From Ectocarpus siliculosus (lineage: Eukaryota; Sar; Phaeophyceae; Ectocarpales; Ectocarpaceae), in the NCBI GenBank assembly GCA_000310025.1, contig FN649745.1:1024884-1088883 (forward strand): a DNA stretch of 64,000 bases. Direction: 5' to 3'. How positions within the stretch are numbered: the stretch's first letter is position 1; each line of letters starts with the position of its first letter. This document shows positions 14,301 through 24,200 of this stretch, in pieces. A program made the position numbers and the translations under genes. Under the pieces are notes generated by a model, which did not search any database, was not told the origin of the DNA, and saw only the letters and a list, made by a program, of their open reading frames with translations.

Positions 14301-15645
14301 CGTTTCTACTCGCCACTTGTACGGCGCTTCCTCGGCCGTCCGCTTTGTGACCGCTTCCGAGTTGGCAACAACCTAGCGCGGTTTGTGTTTGCACAGACCT
14401 AGAGGAAGCGCCGTAGAAGTGGCGAGTAGAAACGAGCCAAGCGGCGGTCTCGAATTTGTACGCGAGTGCTATGTTCGCTTGTGTCGTATAAAGAGAGCGC
14501 ACCTATATATTATGAATATGCTTAATCTACAGGAGTGACACTTGCGGTGAAGTACAGCAGTAATCGCAGTCCTGGAGCTCGTACACATGTACGTGCCTGC
14601 TGCAAATTTGTGTGCGGCAGCAACACCGCCTTGGGGGCAAGCCCATCTACCCCCGACTCTCGCGCGCGCAAAGTCGCCGCTCGATCAACAACACGGCTGC
14701 GGCATGTGACAGGCCTCTTGGCAGGCTTCACTGTACCGCATGATACGTTGCATAAGATACCACACCCCCTCGACCAATAGGTCGCCTAACTTCCCTACGA
14801 CGCAAGAGGTGCCTAGAACGTAGGCAGAAATTTTCGGAATGCCCTCGACGAGACGGGGCCAACGCCGTCATTTTCGGCACGTTATTTTCGCTGCAGAGTA
14901 ATCGAGCTTTGAAAACCAGTCCCGGGGGTGAGGTATTTCATGCAACCCACGGCACGCACAAAAGTCCACCGCTGCTGCATTGTAATGTGAGCCCAAAGTG
15001 AAGGATAAGTACGCACTTTCCGTAGCTGAGCACAAGTCTCTCCGACGGAGCCTCTTCATACTGCGCTCGTCGCGGCTTTAGGCTAGGCTGCCGTTACCAC
15101 AGATAGCGTCCGCACTAAAACGTAACAACTCGGCAGTGAAGAATTCCATGCCATGCCAACATTATACCACACATAGAAGAGAACTTGAGCACCACACCAT
15201 TTGTGAGCCCGGTGAAGAAACTCGTACACTAAAACCTATATAGCGGACATTCGACAGCCCACAAGAGGAACTAAGAACCACCATACCCCGGCCAATACTA
15301 CCATACCCCGGCCAATACTAGGCGTTCTTTTTTTTAAGCACGGGCGGTATCTGTATGGCTCTCGGCGACATACCCAATCTGGCATTTAGTCGCCGGTATT
15401 TTGCGCCCGCCTATGCATACACAAAAGGCGTCGCCGTCTCATGCACAAATGTGTGCATGTAGATACAAAAGCACGACAGCGGAGTTAGCCCGCAGCAGCA
15501 GCTCTCACCGGTCCAACAGCGTCCCCATGCGGTAGTCCCAGAGCTGGATGATGCCGTTGTGCAGGGACGTGAGAATCCATGGTCGGATGGGGTGGAACGA
15601 GAGCCCCTTAACCCTGTTGCTCTTGGACTCGAACTTGGTCAGCAT
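242..15645 (-). CDS. COPA: Coatomer subunit alpha (COPA), 5' 21 exons, 3' end outside window
   Basis: COPI coat subunit that coats Golgi-to-ER vesicles and binds dilysine cargo. Exons in transcript order: 15645-15509, 14034-13944, 13430-13314, 12586-12494, 12026-11928, 11108-10953, 10472-10335, 9582-9417, 8629-8454, 8007-7840, 7373-7206, 6739-6639, 6139-6049, 5476-5339, 4704-4555, 4267-4142, 3602-3405, 2902-2804, 2301-1947, 1090-954, 412-242. They total 3,075 nt (1,025 codons) and every junction keeps phase. Residues 1-330 are WD40 repeats (start [36 protein letters not shown]). Residues 330-613 are the WD-associated region, 614-804 the helical solenoid ([15 protein letters not shown]), 805-920 an acidic Gly/Asp linker, then the start of the COPI C-terminal domain. 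About 200 residues, by family length near 1,220, lie left of the window. Introns after residues 115 and 968 use GC donors. The start ATG is the family start. Confidence 0.96.
381..575 (-). repeat. Tandem duplication of COPA exon 21 acceptor region
   Basis: About 65 bp at 381-446, covering the 3' splice site and first ~30 coding bases of COPA exon 21, recur at 510-575 with an offset of 129 bp and few differences. On the minus strand the second copy provides another AG followed by codons [12 protein letters not shown] and then TAA. It lies nearer the upstream donor at 953, so it is a decoy acceptor. Whether it is ever used cannot be told from sequence. Confidence 0.8.
2322..2512 (-). mobile_element. 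LINE 3'-end fragment in COPA intron 18
   Basis: A 13-G run at 2322-2334 is followed by a GTGCTCAT...GCATGCC-like stretch. At 2445-2512 lies a segment (GGACCGATCACCGATGGCCA) shared with the LINE 3' fragments at 8748 and 63262. On the minus strand this segment matches the C-terminal coding end of that LINE family. It is short, rearranged and non-functional. Confidence 0.55.
5820..5959. repeat. Two-copy 70-bp tandem repeat in COPA intron 13
   Basis: Two adjacent ~70-bp units share CCCGCGAGACAAGTTCTCC and the preceding CACACAAATAAA-like stretch with scattered substitutions. They lie entirely in the intron between the exons at 6049 and 5476. No coding role is visible. Confidence 0.7.
8345..8381. 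repeat. (CAA)n microsatellite
   Basis: About twelve uninterrupted CAA units lie in the COPA intron between the exons ending at 8454 and starting at 8007. Confidence 0.9.
8672..8960 (-). mobile_element. Two adjacent LINE 3'-end fragments in COPA intron 8
   Basis: Two successive copies of the LINE 3' terminus are read on the minus strand. One spans 8672-8730 (GTTAGACCATTGACCACGCG). After a 17-G run a second begins at about 8748 and extends to about 8960. The longer copy translates on the minus strand to a remnant resembling the element C-terminus ([16 protein letters not shown]), as at 63,284-63,571. Both are severely 5'-truncated and lie between COPA exons at 8629 and 9417. Confidence 0.65.
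14254..14481. repeat. Near-perfect inverted repeat (hairpin) in COPA intron 1
   Basis: Arms at 14254-14333 and 14402-14481 are 80 bp each, with about two mismatches, separated by a 68-bp loop. The arm contains CCGCCGCTTGGCTCGTTTCT and its complement. A transcript through it would form a long double-stranded stem. It could be a small foldback element or a precursor of small RNA; the sequence does not decide. Confidence 0.85.
14746..14947. mobile_element. MITE copy A (TA-target type)
   Basis: This 202-bp element has imperfect terminal inverted repeats: left CGTTGCATAAGATACCACAC and the complement of the right end GGTTGCATGAAATACCTCAC. It is related to the copy at 47918-48133, sharing TCGACGAGACGG and CATTTTCGGCAC in the interior. 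TA lies on the left flank only. It encodes no protein and lies in COPA intron 1. Confidence 0.7.
15181..15350. repeat. Dispersed repeat family, copy 1
   Basis: The stretch starts GAACTTGAGCACCA, continues with TGTGAGCCCGGTGAAGAA and CACTAAAACCTATATAGCGG, and ends with an internal tandem duplication of CCATACCCCGGCCAATACTA at 15281-15320. Related sequence occurs at 32891-33040 in the same orientation and at 36577-36790 inverted. No ORF is present; the class of element is not clear. Confidence 0.6.
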
Positions 15646-18296
15646 GGTGGCGGCGCCAGGCGACGAAAAGCCTCCTCCAGGTAGAGCACCTCTATGTTAG
15701 CAACAACCGCCCCCCCCCAAAAGGCCAACACGACAGCGTTTTGCCTCGCAGGCGGCAAGACTCCGCGCTCCTTTGGCCCTGTTCAACCACCCCCGCCGCT
15801 ATGCCAGCGTTTTCACTCCCGCGTTGGCGTCCGAGAAACAGCGAGCGCCTGAGCCCCCCCCCCCCCCCCCACAAAAAAACGGGGGAAGGAATGGAAACAC
15901 CGAAATGGGTGTTAAGGTTTGGAAAAAATGGGGTATAAATAGGCGGTTCTGGACTGTGCGACACATTGCTATTATTTGTTGTCTCGTTGGCAGAAGAACT
16001 AAGCGGCAACACAGGCCGACACCCGTCCACCCGTCCACTTACTGCTGCTTGTGAACCGCAAGCGAGATCGGTGGTGGTGGAAAAGTGTCCTTGTTGCTAC
16101 ACAGAACAATCGGGAACATAAGGCATGTTGCTGTGAGCACGCAAAACGTCTCAAGATGAGGGAGAACACGCGGAGAGAGAGTCTGTACTTTCTGCCCTCG
16201 GAGGGCAGAACGCTTTTCTTGCGCACACACCAAGACCGTACCAGACAACACCAGCAAAGTGGGTGGCCAGGCTAGGCTAGAACAAACGCGGGCCTGCTTG
16301 CGGGCATCGATAATGAACAACCGAGGTTCGAGGGGTGGAAGGGTGGAAGATCTCCGCGCTGGAACACAGCAGGAGGTCTTGTCTCCGCTACTGCTGTGGG
16401 CCCCGATGGCAGGAAAGCGAGGGGCAGCGGAGAGAGAAAAATCGGGTTTTGGCCTGATGAACGAAACACACAGATAGAACTTTGGCCGTCTCGCCAAGTG
16501 CTCGGCAACGAGCAACCACAGTCGTCTCTTGCAATGCCACAACCTTAAAACGAACACAACCGTCCGTGCCTCGACTCAGCCTGTGGGGAGACTAATAAGC
16601 GCGTGAGCGGCAGAGCGCCGCGTTTCGCTGGGCGCAGCCCCGAAAAAAGAAGTTTCTTTGTGCACAACAAAAGAACACGCCATTGCGACCACGACCCAGC
16701 ACCTCCCACAGTGGGCAAACACACTGACGTGCACACCCTTTGCCTGCCTGCCAGTGCGGTCTCAGTGACCATCCTTGGAGCGCGGGGGATCACACACGCA
16801 GCAGATTCTTTTCCTACACAGAGAGGAGAGAGCCCGATACCCTCACCTATCCTCACCTATCCCTCCGTTCCAACACCGAAGGCTACAGGTAGGGGACTGG
16901 AGAGGGTTTGCGCAACGCACACCTTGCTGGGGACTCACCGCAATGCTAGGATATATGATTCCGCCTTTCCAACCGACCTTCGCCAGGTGGACAGCAGTCG
17001 ATTCTCGCGCTCCCCCAACGCTTGCGGTGCCCAGCGTATGGGTTTCTCGGTGCGCGCGACCCGGGGACATTTTGCGGACAGCCCCGCTATGCGCAGGCTT
17101 TTCGATGGAAAACGTTCAGCCAATCACTGATCGACACCTTGACCAAATTTATAATTTTAGCCCAAATATCATCACTGCTTGACATTCAGAACTATGGCTG
17201 TAAGCATGGACGCTGTAAGATCGCTGTCGCTTTATAAACGCCGTCGAACAATCATGACTGTTTTTGTTGTTGCCGGGCACAACAGCTCAGAGAAAAGCGA
17301 GACACCTCGGTACAGAAAATACCTCAAGGTTCTATCTTCTATCTTACTTCAAACAGCAGCAGACTGGACTATATATATTATTAGGTTTGACGGGTCAGAG
17401 CTACTGCTGTTCATAGTCTAGGGGCCTACATCCATTTTAAAGACGTCGACAGCAGTTGTCGTGCAGTTGTAACCAGCTCATACGCCGGGCAAGAAGATCC
17501 CGATCGGATACCGCCCAGTTACCGTTGTTCGTCATTTCAGTCGGTTAATGCTGGATCTCTTTGTGGACATTCATCATGAGGAAGGAGAGGAGGAGCGCCC
17601 CTTGGACTACTGCTGTAATGACAAGGTGCTTGACTTATAATCCACCTCGCCTTCGACGGGCTCCGATGTCCGCGTGTGTACACCGCGAAGAAAATCTTCC
17701 TTTTAGCCCATTGAACATGGTAATTTGTAGTGTGAGGCTCTTCAACGCTACATTGGGACTCCACACATTGATGACATTTTGCAATCAATCGGACAAACCA
17801 CTTTCTCCGGGCGAAATGCGGTCCTTGGGACAACACGCTGAACCACGCTCACTTACTGCGCTCACAACGCACTCCAACAACCACCTAGCACCCACGTACA
17901 CGGCCGACGCTATCACAAGTTGTCCCCGCCTCATGCGTACAGCACTCAACGCTTGAAACATACACAAGCACGCTGAGGGCAGGAAAATACCACCGACGTG
18001 TGCAGTGGCTTCTAGGACGTTTGGTGAGACGAGATGTCATCATGGCTTCTGGCTGGCGTGCGCCGCCAATTGATCACAACACACGCCTCTCCGTCAAAAA
18101 CCATTCTCGCCGACCGCCCCCAAAAAGCACGGAACGTTTCGGTCCTTTCCCGGTTCAAGTGGCGTTTCACTCTTCTTGCAACCTCTCACCATAACATTTT
18201 TCAATTATAAAGCCGGCGCCACAAAAAGTAAATCAACTCTCGACCCCATCAACCGAACATGCGCCGCCCCCAACTCTTGACCGCTTTGAGAGCGTG
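15646..18296. other. Region between COPA start and GPN2 stop, no gene recognised
   Basis: Both flanking genes are on the minus strand, so this interval should hold the COPA promoter and 5' UTR and the GPN2 3' UTR. A good donor-like site (GCA|GTAAGTG on the minus strand near 16,042) could close a 5' UTR exon of COPA. ORFs here are short, unsupported and resemble no family I know. Confidence 0.4.
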
Positions 18297-21200
18297 CTAC
18301 AAGCCTTCCACTTTCCCCGCGGCCCCGTTCATCATCAACTCCAACTCCGGCGGCGCTGCCCCGTAAGTGTCGGGCATGTACCGCTCCTGCACGCTGCCGA
18401 CCTTCTCGAACATGGGCTCGTGAGTGTCGCTGAAGGCCGTGCGGAACAGGCTGCTCACGCTGCCTTCGCCGGCCCCGGCCCCGGCGGCCGGGGCGGCGGT
18501 GTCGCGCGCCCCGAGCATGTACCCGTTGCACTTGTCGATCTGCGACAGCACCCGACCGACGGTTTCCGCGTCCTGAAGAAGGAAGGGGTGAGAGGAGGCA
18601 AAGCACCACCGCGGGATAATTAAAGGTCACCACCGGGGGGTCTGAGTATACAAGTGAAACTGCCTTCTGGATACAGGCAGGAAAACGTACGTAAAAGAGA
18701 GACGCAGTAACTACGTGCACGAGGTGGGTTTCCGTCCATCGGAGGTGTCGGCTAAAAAACATGCCCAGCTGCAGGGCTCAAACGCATAAGCTTGCTTGTT
18801 CATGAAATAAAACAAGCCGATGTTTAGTCGCGCCTGTACATGCATGCGGGCAATGAGCGCCCACGACGTACGCCTGTCCTCTACGACTGTTTCGAGCCAC
18901 AAGCGCGACAGAGGATCTACCAGGTTCTGCGTTGCGCTATGCTTATGGTGTACATGTCGCCTCTCTCTGTGGAACATAAGTTTAAGCCTAACGGAAAGAG
19001 GAGTACACGCGTCACGCCCTAGTTCTCGTTACCCACTTTGCAACTTCACGATTAACAGCCGCATAGACGTGTTTCCTGCTCAACGGGGCGCCAACACAGC
19101 GGCTACTAGTACACACACACGTTGACGCAGGGGTGATCCGCGGAGCTGCGGGGGGGGGACACGCGCACCTGGATATTGAGAGGGTAGAAGCAAACCAACC
19201 CGTAGCTGTCGACAACATCGCAGATCTCCTCCGTCATCTTGTAGAACCGTTCGTTCCTGCCCCTTCTTCGTCCACCACCACCACTGCCGCTACAAGCGCC
19301 GTTTCCGCTAGCAGCGTCCGCCCCCCCCCCCCCGTCAGCCCCCGCCCCCTCGCCTGCCCCGCGACCTTCATTTCTCGGCGCACTTCTGTCTGTTCTGTCG
19401 GAAGCAGGCCCCTCGGCGGCCACTGCCGCCTCATCGCCCTCTCTCCGGTCCCCATGCTCAGCGCCGCTTGTGCCGGTTCCACCGCTCCTATCTCGGTCTC
19501 GGTCGCCTCCCGCCACCTCGTAGAGCTCGCCGTTGGCACCATCTCCAGGGATGGTGGTTTCTCCGGAATCTCCGGTGTCGGGCGGGGCGTCGAGGTACGC
19601 CAAGAGCTCCCGCATGTCCTGGCACTCCGTGAAGAACTCGAGGTTAAAAGGAAGGGGGCCCATCTGCTCGATGAGGTCGACCTACATACATGGAGGAGGA
19701 GGCGGGGGAGGGGAGCGGTGAAAACGAGCGCGTGGCGTCTTATACTCTCCCGTTGTAGCGGAACTTAGGACTTTCTACTTTTAATGTAACAGCAGTAGAA
19801 GTTCAAAGTCTAACAGAGGTTGAAACATCGTGTAGGATATTGTTGGTGGTGTGTTCAGAAGAAAATGCGTTCTAACGTTACCATCCGCCGTGAAAGTTTT
19901 CTTTACAAGAGTACTATTAGTGGTAGATGGTTTCGAGTACGATGTGGACCCTCGTCGTGTGGGGGTAAAGCGACTGGGACTTTGAAATAACGATAAAGAA
20001 GAAAGCATTGACACTGATTGATCGCGGCCACGTGTTGGCGATACCAGGTGGCATCTTCCTGGTCTCCTAAGGCGTATTGTCCTGATGTCCGCCGCTGCCG
20101 GTAACTCCTTCGGCAACAAGATCATGATCCGAGCAAGCAGAGAGACCACACACTACACATACATGCCATCGGACAGAGAGCAGGGGACGTTCCCGCAAAG
20201 GTGGTACTACCTCTGACATACCGTGGATATACCGTGGATACCTGGTTGATGAGGCCGCCTTCGAGCTTTCGCCACGACACGCGAACCGATACAGAACTTG
20301 TTCGGTGCATGCGCGTTGTTTCGATAGTGCAACGTGTCACTGACGTTGCCGCACTTTTGTTATAGCGGCGGGTGGCCTCCTGTCTAGGGGGGCCCGTCGG
20401 GTAGAACAAAATCAGTACTCCCCCCCCGTGTACATTAGACTCGTAATCCAGTTGGGGCTGGGACTGTCTTGCATTTTTACCCGTGCGCCCCTTTGGGTCT
20501 GGAAAGAAAGGGGTACCGTGATTGTAGATGTATAGAGGGGAGGGGGGGGGGGGTCGTACACGATCGATGACGTGAAGCAGGGGGTGTGCGGTGAATTGGG
20601 CGACAGTTTTTCCATGTTTCCACAAGATACATTACGATTCTGCCAGATGGGTGAAAATTTGTGGGGATTTTCAAGGAGCGGTATTGTTTCGACTGTATTC
20701 GCACGGTCATATCTTCCGCGCCCTCGCTGTTTTTATGAAGAAAAGCGCACCACACCACACCATACCACACTATGACATGGCAAGAAAAGCAGTACCGCAA
20801 CGCACAGCGAAACTATTGTAGGGGAAGGGGGGACGGGACGGACGGCTGAAGTCCCTGACAAAATGGCACATCCTGAGCGAGATCATCCTTTATGGTTGTG
20901 TAGCCAGCTTGTAGGAGCGAGGCAAGCCATTGCCACAAAATGTGTAGAAGCTTGAACTCACATACCGCGTCAAAATACCCCTTGGTTCTTTTCAAACTCT
21001 GTCTGCGCCTCGCTGCCATGGAGTGGCCGATGAGTGGGACCCGTGGCGCAATGGTAACGCGTCAGATTCCAGTCCTGAAGATTAGGAGTTCGATTCTCCT
21101 CGGGTTCATCACGAGCATCGCACATAGTTTTTTGAATAAATGAACTTTTCTTCGCTATTTTCTTCTCGCTGTCTCATTTGTGCGTTAACTTTCGCAGCTT

Positions 21201-24200
21201 CTTGGGGGAAAGAGAAAATAGCATTAATCCCCTCCAGTCTTCTCGCTGCATGCCGTCGAAGAACTCCTCACGTTCGACACGGGCGAAAAAGCAAACAAAC
21301 GTTGGGCATGTTTCTGCTACACATTGAGACGACCACTTTTGCGCTAAAACTATCCGACTTCGGACGTACTCTTGTAGTAGTGACAATCCTGTGCCGTTGC
21401 TCTGTTGCGGTCGGTGTCATTCGTCCAGAGGTAAAAAAGAGAAGCGTTCTTTTTTTTTTTTCGAAGTTTGACGACTTTTTCCCCATAAATTTCCTCAATT
21501 CAACGTGACGCGGAAATCGCTTCTGGGTATGACGTGTGTCATCAAAGCTTGTCATAACTCCTGCCTTCTCGCGATCGTTTTTAGGTCCTTCTTTTGGGAT
21601 GTCTTTGTCGAGTCCATCCCCAAAAAAGAGTGCTCTCAATCTGCTGCTGTTGCTATCGTTGCGAACTCCCCTGAGGTCAAAAGACAAATGTTATTTCAGG
21701 GCTGTCCTTGGCAACGATTTTCATAGTGGTAAAGGTTGCCGCGGTCATCAGACACCACAACAGCAGCACAGTAATTTATCAAATGGCTAACCGGCCACCA
21801 CGGGCGTAAATAGTCCCTGATCTACTGAGGTGCGTTAGCTGTTACGGCGGTACGGTAGTTCACTTGGTGTTTCTGAGCGGCTGTTGGGAATCTGCGGTGT
21901 TTGCGCAGCAACTGTTAGATGGCAATGGCGAGTTGCTCGGTAACGGTTTGGATGGTAACAGTGCAATCGATCTTACCACGGAAACAAAAATTGGATGGGG
22001 ATGGTAGTTCGGAGTTCTCATCCCAACTCGACAAACGGAAAACTATCCCGTACATAAAATACCGAGGAAAACACTAAGGACAGCCCTCTGGAAAAAATTG
22101 TTGGGTTATTCTTAAAGAAACATACGGACTACGATTCATTGTTAACCTCACTCGGTTTGTAGCTCCCTCCCCAATTGTTGAGCACTTGCCATTCAATATC
22201 ACAAACCTAAAACTGCTCTTGGTGTCGTCGCGAATCTTCTCGACGGCAAGATAAATTGTTGAGGTAGCGTTTGTGTCATGAAAGGCCGCTTTTTCATTAA
22301 AAAGAAAGAGTTGTTGCTGCCAAGACTACGCTCTAAACACTTGCCTGCTTGATTCATGCTACTGGTGTACGACACAGCACATGTCTGGGTTGCGTGCTTT
22401 TCGCCACGACGGAAAGGATAAAGAGGGGCGAACCAAAAAAAGATGATCGACACTACACAAAGCAACCTCTTGTGTCCGACTTTGGCGAACTATAGAGAAG
22501 GGCTTTCGTGCCCTCCCCGCCTGAGAGGTTTGAGTTGCTTTATGCCATGTTGGTCAGGAGCGTTCTATGCTTTGGGCCGCTGTTGAACATGGTATTTGTT
22601 TTCCTAGAGTTGAGGCACACGAACGAAAAACGGCATGTGGCGGGGAACTCTCGCCACAAAATACGGTACACAAGGAATTGGCAAGCCAAAAGCGGTCGAA
22701 TCAAACCGAAGGCTTGTGAGCTCTTCTACACCCGCCGCGTAAACACACTGCGCGTATCCCTCGATAGTTCGGCATGTTTTCTGATCCACTGGCATCACGA
22801 CAAGATCACCAAGATTTAGGCCTACAGCAGGTCTGGTTGCTGGTGCGCTACAGTAACTAGCCAGCCGGAACACACCAACGGCACAATTTGTCGGTGTCGC
22901 TCTTCTTCGGACATTTTCAAGGGGTTCTTATCTTCCATCGTTGCCTCGTGCCATTATTTTCTTCCCCCCCCCCCCATCTTCCCGTCCCCCACGGTGTTTG
23001 TCATCGGGGTTGGGTTTTCGTCGCTTGGCAACGACGTTGTAAAACAAGCCGATTCACTTTCCATACACTCCCCCCCCCCCCCATCTTCCCGTCCCCCACG
23101 GTGTTTGTCATCGGGGTTGGGTTTTCGTCGCTTGGCAACGACGTTGTAAAACAAGCCGATTCACTTTCGTGAGCTCGGCAAACCAGGTNNNNNNNNNNNN
23201 NNNNNNNNNNNNNNNNNNNNNNNNNNNNNNNNNNNNNNNNNNNNNNNNNNNNNNNNNNNNNNNNNNNNNNNNNNNNNNNNNNNNNNNNNNNNNNNNNNNN
23301 NNNNNNNNNNNNNNNNNNNNNNNNNNNNNNNNNNNNNNNNNNNNNNNNNNNNNNNNNNNNNNNNNNNNNNNNNNNNNNNNNNNNNNNNNNNNNNNNNNNN
23401 NNNNNNNNNNNNNNNNNNNNNNNNNNNNNNNNNNNNNNNNNNNNNNNNNNNNNNNNNNNNNNNNNNNNNNNNNNNNNNNNNNNNNNNNNNNNNNNNNNNN
23501 NNNNNNNNNNNNNNNNNNNNNNNNNNNNNNNNNNNNNNNNNNNNNNNNNNNNNNNNNNNNNNNNNNNNNNNNNNNNNNNNNNNNNNNNNNNNNNNNNNNN
23601 NNNNNNNNNNNNNNNNNNNNNNNNNNNNNNNNNNNNNNNNNNNNNNNNNNNNNNNNNNNNNNNNNNNNNNNNNNNNNNNNNNNNNNNNNNNNNNNNNNNN
23701 NNNNNNNNNNNNNNNNNNNNNNNNNNNNNNNNNNNNNNNNNNNNNNNNNNNNNNNNNNNNNNNNNNNNNNNNNNNNNNNNNNNNNNNNNNNNNNNNNNNN
23801 NNNNNNNNNNNNNNNNNNNNNNNNNNNNNNNNNNNNNNNNNNNNNNNNNNNNNNNNNNNNNNNNNNNNNNNNNNNNNNNNNNNNNNNNNNNNNNNNNNNN
23901 NNNNNNNNNNNNNNNNNNNNNNNNNNNNNNNNNNNNNNNNNNNNNNNNNNNNNNNNNNNNNNNNNNNNNNNNNNNNNNNNNNNNNNNNNNNNNNNNNNNN
24001 NNNNNNNNNNNNNNNNNNNNNNNAGAAAAGCGGCAGGGGCTTGTGGAATTGTGAATGAGCCTTAGAAACAGGGGGGGGGAGGGGATGACTAACATGTTGG
24101 TCCGGATATTCAACTGGATATGGAAACACGGTACGCGCCGAAGAGATGGAGAGAAGGAGTAGTCGTGAACCTGTTCAAAAAGGGGGATAAAGCTGACCCG

